DNA of 37,367 nt from Micromonospora sicca (GTDB lineage Bacteria > Actinomycetota > Actinomycetes > Mycobacteriales > Micromonosporaceae): contig NZ_QGKS01000251.1 in the NCBI RefSeq assembly GCF_003172935.1, positions 1 to 37,367 on the forward strand, read 5' to 3'. Positions 18,101 through 23,934 of the stretch are shown here, piece after piece. A program made the position numbers and the translations under genes. Under the pieces are notes generated by a model, which was not told where the DNA came from, ran no database searches, and saw only the letters and a list, made by a program, of their open reading frames with translations. Position 1 is the stretch's first letter. The number at the start of each line of letters is the position of its first letter.

Positions 18101-18291
18101 TCCACCTGGCCGAGCTGCTCCGCGCCGGCCTGCACGGTGACGAGGTGTCGACCCGGCCGGAACGCCGGTGGGCGCAGCGCCCGGCGCGGCCGTCCAGGAG
18201 CGCGCGGGTGCTCGCCGCCGGGGTGGTCGGCCTGGCCGCGTTCGGCCCGGTGGCCGCGCTCGCCGTGCGGGCCGTCCGGAAGACGCGGTGA
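15190..18291 (+). CDS. FAD/Fe-S D-2-hydroxyacid dehydrogenase, YdiJ-like
   Basis: 1033 residues from the ATG at 15190. The PCMH-type FAD domain (about 35-270) shows PVLSRGGGTSLAGQ and GGMIGNNSCGSAAQRSGK. The FAD-oxidase C-terminal domain follows, with HFGQGCVHTRIPF and SGEHGDGQARGELL. Next come two 4Fe-4S sites (CVGVGTC...MCPSY and CLACKGCKADCPV) and two CCG cysteine-rich modules (VCCGLTWIS and GCCGLAGNFGFEQGHY). The layout matches the roughly 1000-residue YdiJ family, whose E. coli member oxidises D-2-hydroxyglutarate; D-lactate or glycolate are alternatives. A C-terminal hydrophobic segment (about 1008-1028) ending in RKTR could anchor it to the membrane for electron delivery to quinone. 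Coupled by ATGA to the ThDP enzyme. Confidence 0.88.
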   Translation: MSERTSVVSLPEPVLRPPEPAGDIDLAALAADLRAEVDGEVRFDAGSRAAYAAGGSNYREVPLGLVVPRTVEAVVAAIATCRRHGAPVLSRGGGTSLAGQVTNVAVIIDWSKYCNRLLEVDREARTCLVEPGIVLDTLNDLLAPEGLEFGPRPSTHDHCTIGGMIGNNSCGSAAQRSGKVVDNVVDLEVLLYDGTRMWVGETTEERYADIQRRGGRPAEIHRQLRTLRDEYLAEIRTRYPDIPRRVSGYNLDSLLPEKNFQVARALIGSEGTLVTVLRARLRLLPVVRAKSLVFLSYPDIAAAGDDVPRILPYGPVALEGIDDKLINFEKRKHLHPEALHKLPERGAWLMVQLGGDTVEEANAAAERLVTALRGDGATGVHRFDDEADEEQMWLLRESGLGATARVPEEPDTWEGWEDSAVAPDRLGDYLRDLDRLFREYGFGQASLYGHFGQGCVHTRIPFQLTTADGVRQFRSFVERAADLVVSYGGSFSGEHGDGQARGELLVKMFGDRLIRAFGQFKAIFDPDDRMNPGKVVAPYPLDSHLRLGVDYHHGEVETEFRYPDDSGSFGRAVLRCVGVGTCRRQHGGVMCPSYMVTREEEHSTRGRARLLFEMLDGTARGGTIGDGWRSEAVRDALDLCLACKGCKADCPVNVDMATYKAEFLSHHYQGRLRPRAHYSMGWLPAAAVAAGRAPRVVNALAHAPGLSRLAKLAGGIDQRRDVPVFAAEPFQRWLARRTPGGDGSRGEVLLWPDTFTNHFHPGVAQAAVEVLEAAGWRVRVPEQPVCCGLTWISTGQLGIAKKVLRRTVEVLRPHLRAGTRVVGLEPSCTAVFRSDAYELFPADEDVTRLREQTVTLAELLHHHSPGWRPPSLPVHGLIQTHCHHHAILGTAADRAVLRDAGVRADFLDSGCCGLAGNFGFEQGHYEVSEACAERVLLPALRDAADTDVILADGFSCRTQVEQGASGGRTAIHLAELLRAGLHGDEVSTRPERRWAQRPARPSRSARVLAAGVVGLAAFGPVAALAVRAVRKTR

Positions 18292-18297
18292 CCGACG

Positions 18298-19374
18298 ATG
18301 CGCCTGACCGCGGCGGCGTACCGGGTGCCGACCGACGCGCCGGAGGGCGACGGCACCCTCGCCTGGGACAGCACCACCATGGTGCTGGTCCGGGCCGAGG
18401 CCGACGGGCAGGTCGGGGTCGGTTGGACCTACGGCCCGACGGCGGTGGTCCCGGCGGTGACCGAGCTGCTCGCCCCGGTGGTCGCCGACCTCGACCCGGA
18501 CGACGTGCCGGCCGCCTGGTCGGCCATGCAGCGACAGCTGCGCAACGCCGGCCGGCCCGGGGTCGCCGGGCTGGCGCTGTCCGCCGCCGACTGCGCGGTC
18601 TGGGACCTGAAGGCCCGCCGGCACGGGCTGCCGCTGGCCCGGCTGCTCGGCACCGCCCGCCGGCAGGTTCCGGTGTACGGCAGCGGCGGCTTCACCACGT
18701 ACGACGCCGACCGGCACCACCGGCAGCTGGCCGGCTGGGTGCACGACGAGGGCATCCCCCGCGTGAAGATCAAGATAGGTGGGTCGTGGGGGAGCGAGGT
18801 CACCCGTGACCTCGCCCGGATGGCCGCCGCCCGGCGCACCATCGGCGACGCCGAGCTGTACGTCGACGCCAACGGCGCCTACCAGCGGAAGCAGGCGGTC
18901 CGGGTGATGCGGTCCGCCGCCGACCTCGACGTGCGCTGGTACGAGGAGCCGGTCAGCTCCGACGACCTGCCGGGGCTCGGACTGGTCCGCGACCGGGTGC
19001 TGCCCGACGTGGCGGCGGGGGAGTACGGCTACGACCTGGCCTACTTCCACCGGATGGCGCCGTACGTCGACTGCCTGCAGATCGACGTCACCCGGTGCGG
19101 GGGGATCAGCGAGTTCCTGCGCGCCGCCGCGGTGGCCGCCGCCGCGGGGCTGGAGGTGTCCGCGCACTGCGCGCCGCACCAGCACCTGCCGGTCGCCGCC
19201 GCGGTGCCGAACCTGCGGCACGTGGAGTGGTTCCACGACCACGTGCGCATCGAGTCGATGCTGTTCGACGGCGCCGTCGGGGCGACCGGCGGCGTCGCCC
19301 CGGTGAACCTCGACGCCCCGGGCAACGGACTCGACCTGCGGGCCGCGCTGGCCGAGCCGTACCGGGTGGCCTGA
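18298..19374 (+). CDS. Enolase-superfamily enzyme (mandelate racemase / muconate lactonising type)
   Basis: 358 residues. The N-terminal capping domain includes GLALSAADCAVWDLKARRHG. The barrel carries the general base KxK (RVKIKIGGSW), the three metal ligands in series (VDANGAY, WYEEPVSSDDL, AAGEYGYD), then QIDVTRCGG and a histidine-containing segment, VSAHCAPHQH. Members abstract the proton alpha to a carboxylate; many of this type dehydrate acid sugars. Substrate cannot be read from sequence. It begins 6 bp after the YdiJ-like gene, suggesting that it may generate or process a 2-oxo/2-hydroxy acid used by the adjacent dehydrogenases. Confidence 0.88.
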   Translation: MRLTAAAYRVPTDAPEGDGTLAWDSTTMVLVRAEADGQVGVGWTYGPTAVVPAVTELLAPVVADLDPDDVPAAWSAMQRQLRNAGRPGVAGLALSAADCAVWDLKARRHGLPLARLLGTARRQVPVYGSGGFTTYDADRHHRQLAGWVHDEGIPRVKIKIGGSWGSEVTRDLARMAAARRTIGDAELYVDANGAYQRKQAVRVMRSAADLDVRWYEEPVSSDDLPGLGLVRDRVLPDVAAGEYGYDLAYFHRMAPYVDCLQIDVTRCGGISEFLRAAAVAAAAGLEVSAHCAPHQHLPVAAAVPNLRHVEWFHDHVRIESMLFDGAVGATGGVAPVNLDAPGNGLDLRAALAEPYRVA

Positions 19375-19395
19375 TGTGGGAACCGGAGGAGACGG

Positions 19396-19839
19396 ATGAG
19401 AGTCCAGGAGGTGCACCACCAGACCCGGCGGGTCCTGGTGGTGGTCTGCGACAAGGGCGAGGAGGCGGTGGCCGCCATCGGCCGGGCCCTGACCGCCCAG
19501 GGCGTACGGTCGGGCCAGGTGACCGCCGTCGGCGGGTTCTCCGCCGGCGAGGTCGGCTACTTCGACCGGGACCGGCGCGACTACCTCCGGATCCCGATCG
19601 GCGGGCAGGTCGAGGTGCTGTCGCTGCTCGGTGACGTGGCCGAGCGGGACGGCGAGCCGGTGCTGCACGTGCACACGGTGCTCGGTCGACCCGACGGCAG
19701 CACCCTGGGCGGGCATCTGCTGCGCGGCGAGGTGTGGCCGACCCTGGAGGTCCTCGTCACCGAGGTCGCACCCGAACTGGCCAAGCGGGTGGACCCGGAG
19801 ACCGGCCTCGCCCTGATCGCGGCCACCCCGCCGCGCTGA
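19396..19839 (+). CDS. PPC-domain (DUF296) protein
   Basis: 147 residues comprising a single PPC domain. Features are RVLVVVCDKGEEAVAAIGRAL, VTAVGGFSAGEVGYFD and a conserved His pair in VLHVHTVLGRPDGSTLGGHL, then GEVWPTLEVLVTEV. In plants the domain accompanies AT-hooks; bacterial stand-alone copies are often annotated as DNA-binding, but their function is not well established and no DNA-binding motif is visible here. The ATG at 19396 has a clear GGAGGAGA-type ribosome-binding site. It is 21 bp behind the enolase-superfamily gene and is probably the last gene of the respiratory run. Confidence 0.85.
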   Translation: MRVQEVHHQTRRVLVVVCDKGEEAVAAIGRALTAQGVRSGQVTAVGGFSAGEVGYFDRDRRDYLRIPIGGQVEVLSLLGDVAERDGEPVLHVHTVLGRPDGSTLGGHLLRGEVWPTLEVLVTEVAPELAKRVDPETGLALIAATPPR

Positions 19840-19865
19840 CCGGCTCGACCCGCTGCCACGAGGGG

Positions 19866-19887
19866 CGTCACCGGACCGTCACCGGAC
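19866..19887 (-). repeat. Perfect 11-bp tandem repeat, putative SARP operator (inverted orientation)
   Basis: CGTCACCGGAC occurs twice back to back. On the minus strand each copy contains GGTGACG, so this is a pair of heptamers with 4-bp spacing, the usual architecture of SARP-binding direct repeats. Confidence 0.55.
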
Positions 19888-19907
19888 GGCCACGAGTTTC
19901 GGCGCCC

Positions 19908-19925
19908 GGTGACGCCGGAGTGACG
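19908..19925 (+). repeat. Heptamer direct repeat, putative SARP operator
   Basis: GGTGACG at 19908-19914 and AGTGACG at 19919-19925 are 11 bp apart on the plus strand. Two more single copies, GGTGACG at 20040 and CGTGACG at 20072, follow closer to the SARP start. Confidence 0.5.
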
Positions 19926-20177
19926 TCGATCCAGCAGACTCACAGCTGAGGTCAGCGGTCCTTGCGCAGCTCAAGCCCCAGCCCATCCGATCCTGGTGCA
20001 GGTCGGATGGCCGATCGTGCACCGACGCGGCGCGGCATCGGTGACGACGTTCGTGGGGCTTCGCGCGATCTCGTGACGGTCCGGTCCGCCGGTCCGCCCC
20101 GACAGCGGTGTCGCGGACCGGCCATTCCGCCAGGGCGGCCTTCGCCCACCAGGGTCCCGGTGCAGGGGGGGTCGATC

Positions 20178-20951
20178 GTGATCTCTGAGGAGAGCACGCG
20201 ATTGTCCACGACAGGCGGCATCGGACCGGTGTCCGGCGCCGAGCCGAAGATCCGGCTCCTGCTGCTCGGTGGCTTTCGGCTGCTGCACGGCGGCCGGGCC
20301 GTGGTGGTGCCGCGCGGCCTGCAACGCGGCATCGCCCTGATCGGCCTGCGGCCGGCTGCCACCCGTACCCAACTGGCGCGCCTGCTGTGGCCGGACGGGT
20401 CGGAGGAGCGCGCGCTGTCGTCGTTGCGGACGGCGCTGTGGCGGCTGCGCCGCGATCCGCTCTGCCCGGTGATCACCGACGGCGACACGGTCCGGCTGCA
20501 CCCGAAGGTCGACCTGGACGTCGACGAGCTGACCCGGGTGGCCGCCCGGGTGAGCCAGGGCGGCGACCCGCGGCCGGCGGCGGGGGTCCTCGCCGCCGGG
20601 CGCCACGACCTGCTGCCCGGCTGGTACGACGACTGGGTGCTGATGGAGCGGGAACGGCTCAGACAGTTGCGGCTGCACCTGCTCGACGAACTGGCCCGGG
20701 CCCACCTGCGCGCCGGTGAGCACGGCGAGGCGTTGCAGGCGGCGCTCGAGGCGATGGCGGCCGACCCGTTGCGGGAGACGCCGCACCGGCTGGTGGTCGA
20801 GACGCACCTGGCGGAGGGCAACGCGTACGAGGCGCTGCACGCCTTCTTCACCTACCGCGACCTCCTGTCGCGCGAGCTGCAGCTCGCACCGTCCGCGGCG
20901 ATGTCCGCGCTGATCAGCGAAGTGCTCGCGCCGATCCACGCGCCGGCTTAG
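20178..20951 (+). CDS. SARP-family transcriptional regulator (winged helix plus BTAD)
   Basis: 257 residues from a GTG at 20178 preceded by AGGGGGG; an open frame extends upstream to 19962 but lacks regulator-like sequence. The N-terminal OmpR-type winged-helix domain (about 25-120) begins KIRLLLLGGFRLLHGGRAV and contains RTQLARLLWPDGSEERALSS followed by LRTALWRLRR. The bacterial transcriptional activation domain (about 125-250) contains LPGWYDDWVLMERERLRQL and AHLRAGEHGEALQAAL. There is no NB-ARC or TPR extension, so it is a small SARP. Such proteins activate secondary-metabolite operons by binding heptamer direct repeats near the -35 region. The tailoring cassette starts 259 bp downstream and is the obvious target. 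Confidence 0.9.
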   Translation: MISEESTRLSTTGGIGPVSGAEPKIRLLLLGGFRLLHGGRAVVVPRGLQRGIALIGLRPAATRTQLARLLWPDGSEERALSSLRTALWRLRRDPLCPVITDGDTVRLHPKVDLDVDELTRVAARVSQGGDPRPAAGVLAAGRHDLLPGWYDDWVLMERERLRQLRLHLLDELARAHLRAGEHGEALQAALEAMAADPLRETPHRLVVETHLAEGNAYEALHAFFTYRDLLSRELQLAPSAAMSALISEVLAPIHAPA

Positions 20952-21209
20952 CGGCCGCCGGCCGGACCTGGACCCGTCCCCGCGCCCCGCCGGACCCGCC
21001 TGTCGTGGTCTCCCTGGCTCCACTGTGCCCGGACCCGTTTCGCCGCCGTCAACGGCCGGGGACTCGGTGCCGGTCGTCGGTGACGGCGGCGTGACGCGAC
21101 GTCCGGCAGGGTCGCAGGACGACGTCGTCGTGGTCCGGGCGACACCGGTCGGGGACCTCGCCGGCACAACGAGCAAGAACCTCCGCCGGAATCAGGAAGG
21201 AGTTCCGTG
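20952..21209 (+). promoter_or_regulatory. Promoter region of the tailoring cassette
   Basis: 258 bp without a convincing gene. It holds the heptamer pair at 21079-21096 and an imperfect 13-bp inverted repeat (CGCCGCCGTCAAC at 21041-21053 against GGTGACGGCGGCG at 21079-21091, one mismatch). A weak -10-like CAGGGT at 21107-21112 lies 10 bp after the heptamer pair. A strong ribosome-binding site, AGGAAGGAG, ends the region at 21194-21202. Confidence 0.45.
21079..21096 (+). promoter_or_regulatory. Putative SARP box of the tailoring cassette
   Basis: GGTGACG at 21079-21085 and CGTGACG at 21090-21096 are spaced exactly 11 bp, matching the heptamer and period seen twice upstream of the SARP gene itself. 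Confidence 0.55.
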
Positions 21210-21344
21210 ATGGTCCGCAACCTGCTGCTCATCGTTCGCGAGTCCTGCCGGATGGCTGTCGACGCCTTCCTGGTCGGTGCCCGCGGCTCAAGCGCGTTCA
21301 TCAGCCCGATCGTCTCCCGCCGGCGTTCGAAGGGAAATCCATGA
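21210..21344 (+). CDS. Small 44-residue ORF opening the tailoring cassette, function unknown
   Basis: ATG at 21210 (or the adjacent in-frame GTG at 21207) is preceded by a near-ideal AGGAAGGAG 7 nt away, the best ribosome-binding site in this region. The ORF ends in an ATGA overlap with the next gene at 21341. The peptide begins MVRNLLLIVRESCRMAVDAF and ends SRRRSKGNP; it has an amphipathic or weakly hydrophobic first half and a basic tail. It may be a real peptide or a leader whose translation couples to the fused monooxygenase. No family is recognised. Confidence 0.55.
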   Translation: MVRNLLLIVRESCRMAVDAFLVGARGSSAFISPIVSRRRSKGNP

Positions 21345-23617
21345 TCAGGACGATGGTCCGGATCCGCGCGCGCCCGGGGCGCGAGCACGCCGTGGAAGCC
21401 GCGTGGCGAACGGCCGCCGGGCAGATCATCCGGCTGGCCGGGAACCTGCGGCGGGAGTTGCTGCTCGACGCCAACGATCCGCGCTCGTTCGTAGTCGTCA
21501 CCGAGTGGGCCGACGAGTCCGCGCTGCACGACTACGAGACCGGACCGGTCGCCGCGCGGTTCGCCGACGCAATCCGTCCACTGTGCGAGGCGTCCGGGCC
21601 GGCGAGCCGCCGGGTGATGCGCGGACCCGAGGGCCCCGGCTCGAAGATCTTCGTGGATGTCGAGCTCGCCGTGCCGGCCGACCGGCTGGCCGAGTTCGAG
21701 CGCGGGTACGTCGAGGTCACCGCACGGATGGCCGAGGTACCCGGGTACCTGCGCGAGGACCTGCTGCGTCAGCCCGGCTCGGACGTCCACCACATCTTCG
21801 CCGAATGGCGCAGCGAGACCGAGTTCTACCGCTGGATCGGCAACCCGGCACACGCGCAGGAGGAGGCCGGGCCGATCGCGCCGTTCCTCCTGGAAATCCG
21901 GCGCCGCCTCTTCCACGACGTGGCCCATCCCGAAAGCAGGCGAGAACCGAGTACGGGCAAGGAGATCGACGTGCACACCACAACGGACGTACTCATCGTC
22001 GGGGCGGGGCCCACCGGGCTGACCGCCGCCGTCGAGCTGGCCCGGCGCGGCATCGAGTGCCGGGTGATCGAGAAGCAGGCCACCCCGCCCGCCCAGGCCG
22101 ACAAGGCGATCGGCATCCACTGCCGCACGATGGAGATCTGGGCGGAGCAGGGCATCGTGCGCGACGCGATGGACGCCGGGATCTGGCTGACCGGGAACAT
22201 GGTGTTCGTCAACGGCGTGCAGACCCACCGGATGAGCTGGGAACTGCCGGAACTGCCGTACGCGCACCTCGGCCTGCCGCAGTACGAGACCGAGCGCATC
22301 CTCACCGAACGGCTGGCCACCCTCGGCGTGCGCCCGCAGCGCGGCGCCGAGCTGATCGCGTTCACCCAGGACGACGGCGGCGTGCTGGCCACGGTGGCGA
22401 CCGCCGGCGGCGAGGAGACGGTACGCGCGAAGTACCTGGTCGGCTGCGACGGCGCGCACAGCAGGGTGCGCGAGCTGCTCGGGCTGACGTTCTCGGGAGG
22501 GCTGGGCCGGTTCCCGCAGCTGTTCATGCTCGGGGACGTGGACGTGGACTGGGACATGCCCGAGGGTCACCTGCTCCGGTTCATGCACGAGACCGACGGC
22601 CGGATGGACGGGATGCTGGTCTGCGTCCCGCTGCGTGGCGAGTCCCGGTACCGGATCGCGACGCTGGCGCCGCCCCGGTTCTTCGCCCAGACCGGCGGGC
22701 AGGACGCCCCGCCCGGGTTCAGCGAGGAGCTGGCCGAACCGACCCTCGCCGACGTCCAGGCCGCGATCGACCACCTGGCCCCGCCCGGCACGCGCGCGTC
22801 GAACCTGCGCTGGTCGTCGGTGTTCCGGATCAGCCACGGGATCGTCGACCGGTACGCCGCCGGCCGGGTGTTCGTGGCCGGCGACGCGGCGCACCTGCAC
22901 CCACCCGCGGGCGGCCAGGGCATGAACACCGGGATCCAGGACGCCTGGAACCTGGCGTGGAAGCTGGCGCTGGCGGTGCGGGGGCTCGCCGCGCCCGGGC
23001 TGCTGGACAGCTACGAGACCGAGCGGCGGCCGGAGGGCGAGGAGATCGTCGGGCGCGCGGTGCGGATGGCGTTCACCGACGAGCTGGACCGCAACGACCT
23101 GAAGCGTCAGTTCCTGCAGGAGATGTCCATACTGCTCAGCTACTCGGACAGCCCGCTCGTCGGGGAGTCGCTGTCCGCGCCGGACGCCCTGCGGGCCGGC
23201 CCCGGGCCCGGCGACCGCGCACCCGACGTCGGCGGCCTGCGCCGGCGGGGTGTCGGGCATCCGCTGCGACTGCACGACCTGACCCGCGGCACCCGGCACA
23301 CCTTGCTGGTCTACGCGGACGGCTCGGCCGACGAGGCGACCGTGGCCGCGGTGGGGAAGCTGTGCGCCGACGTGCGCCGGCAGGCGTCCGGACAGATCGA
23401 CGTGTACCTGCTGCTCAGCCCGGACGCCGACGCGCCGGGGCTGCTCGACCCGCCGGTGGTGCGGGACGCCGGGGGCGAGTTCCGGGCCGCGTACGGCGTC
23501 GCCGGCAGCGCCCTGTACCTGGTCCGCCCCGACGGGCACGTCGGGTTCCGCAGCCAGCCGATCGACGCCGACGCGCTGAGCAAGAACCTGCAACTGGTGT
23601 TCGGAGGCGCGCGATGA
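21341..23617 (+). CDS. Fused protein: two ABM domains plus FAD-dependent aromatic hydroxylase
   Basis: 758 residues in one open frame. Residues 1-95 and 102-195 are two antibiotic biosynthesis monooxygenase (ABM) folds; the second has GYLREDLLRQP. After a short linker, a PheA/TfdB-type flavin hydroxylase begins at about residue 211: FAD-binding VLIVGAGPTGLTAAVELARR, the DG motif YLVGCDGAHSRVRELLG, and the GD motif FVAGDAAHLHPPAGGQGMN. It closes with a thioredoxin-like C-terminal domain (about 640-755), as in polyketide hydroxylases. ABM proteins oxidise anthrones to quinones without cofactor; the flavin part would hydroxylate an aromatic ring. An internal GTG at 21971 with AAGGAG 6 nt upstream could also start the flavin part alone (548 aa). 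Confidence 0.88.
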   Translation: MIRTMVRIRARPGREHAVEAAWRTAAGQIIRLAGNLRRELLLDANDPRSFVVVTEWADESALHDYETGPVAARFADAIRPLCEASGPASRRVMRGPEGPGSKIFVDVELAVPADRLAEFERGYVEVTARMAEVPGYLREDLLRQPGSDVHHIFAEWRSETEFYRWIGNPAHAQEEAGPIAPFLLEIRRRLFHDVAHPESRREPSTGKEIDVHTTTDVLIVGAGPTGLTAAVELARRGIECRVIEKQATPPAQADKAIGIHCRTMEIWAEQGIVRDAMDAGIWLTGNMVFVNGVQTHRMSWELPELPYAHLGLPQYETERILTERLATLGVRPQRGAELIAFTQDDGGVLATVATAGGEETVRAKYLVGCDGAHSRVRELLGLTFSGGLGRFPQLFMLGDVDVDWDMPEGHLLRFMHETDGRMDGMLVCVPLRGESRYRIATLAPPRFFAQTGGQDAPPGFSEELAEPTLADVQAAIDHLAPPGTRASNLRWSSVFRISHGIVDRYAAGRVFVAGDAAHLHPPAGGQGMNTGIQDAWNLAWKLALAVRGLAAPGLLDSYETERRPEGEEIVGRAVRMAFTDELDRNDLKRQFLQEMSILLSYSDSPLVGESLSAPDALRAGPGPGDRAPDVGGLRRRGVGHPLRLHDLTRGTRHTLLVYADGSADEATVAAVGKLCADVRRQASGQIDVYLLLSPDADAPGLLDPPVVRDAGGEFRAAYGVAGSALYLVRPDGHVGFRSQPIDADALSKNLQLVFGGAR
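21959..21964 (+). promoter_or_regulatory. Internal ribosome-binding site within the ABM-monooxygenase fusion
   Basis: AAGGAG with 6-nt spacing to an in-frame GTG at 21971, exactly where the flavin domain begins. It suggests that the hydroxylase may be made both fused and free, or that the fusion arose by loss of a stop codon between formerly separate genes. Confidence 0.5.
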
Positions 23618-23934
23618 CCACCGTACGGACCGTGCTCGCGATGCGTACCCGGGAGGGCTGCGAGGAACGGTTCGAGGCGGAGTGGCTCTCGGCGGCCGAG
23701 GAGATCAGCACGCTGGACGGATGCCTGCACCAGGACCTGGTCCGCGATGCCGACGACCCGCGCAGCTACCTGATCATCAGCGACTGGGCGGACCGCGAAC
23801 GGCTGGACGCCTTCGGCCGCAGCGAGCACCGTGACCGGCTGCTGCGCATGATCCGCGAGCTCCGCGAATCCGCGCAACGGCACACCTACCAGGTCCTGCA
23901 CAGCGTGCGGCGCGAGCCCGAGGAGTCCCGATGA
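23614..23934 (+). CDS. Antibiotic biosynthesis monooxygenase (ABM) domain protein
   Basis: 106 residues, a single ABM ferredoxin-like fold. TVRTVLAMRTREGCEERFEAEW is followed by CLHQDLVRDADDPRSYLIIS, with a DWADRERLDAFGRSEHRDRL helix. It is similar in layout to the first ABM domain of the preceding protein (both have DANDPRSF/DADDPRSY). Known family members act as cofactor-free quinone-forming oxygenases on polyketide anthrones. It is coupled by ATGA overlaps on both sides, so it belongs to the same unit as the flavin hydroxylase and the P450. Confidence 0.88.
   Translation: MTTVRTVLAMRTREGCEERFEAEWLSAAEEISTLDGCLHQDLVRDADDPRSYLIISDWADRERLDAFGRSEHRDRLLRMIRELRESAQRHTYQVLHSVRREPEESR

Larger units (their letters stand above)
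19840..20177. promoter_or_regulatory. Intergenic control region upstream of the SARP gene
   Basis: 338 bp with no convincing gene. It holds six copies of the hexamer GTGACG or its complement (19866, 19877, 19909, 19920, 20041 and 20073), four of them arranged as two pairs with exact 11-bp period. The first pair plus the second also forms an inverted repeat (CGTCACCGG at 19877-19885, CCGGTGACG at 19906-19914). No clear terminator for the upstream gene and no convincing -35/-10 pair were found. Confidence 0.5.

Noticed and set aside
16039..19716. 1225-codon open frame on the minus strand
   Set aside because: It lies antisense to the YdiJ-like, enolase-superfamily and PPC genes, all with clear motifs. 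Its translation is low-complexity His/Gly/Pro/Arg-rich sequence, as expected for a shadow frame in very GC-rich DNA.
19962..20177. 72-codon N-terminal extension of the SARP
   Set aside because: Ser/Pro/Arg-rich sequence without SARP homology, covering repeated heptamers that look regulatory; the GTG at 20178 with AGGGGGG is preferred.
21025..21210. 61-codon ORF upstream of the tailoring cassette
   Set aside because: No ribosome-binding site, random-looking composition, and it overlaps the putative SARP box.
20948..23593. 881-codon open frame on the minus strand
   Set aside because: Antisense to the ABM-flavin hydroxylase fusion, with no recognisable domain and a biased composition.
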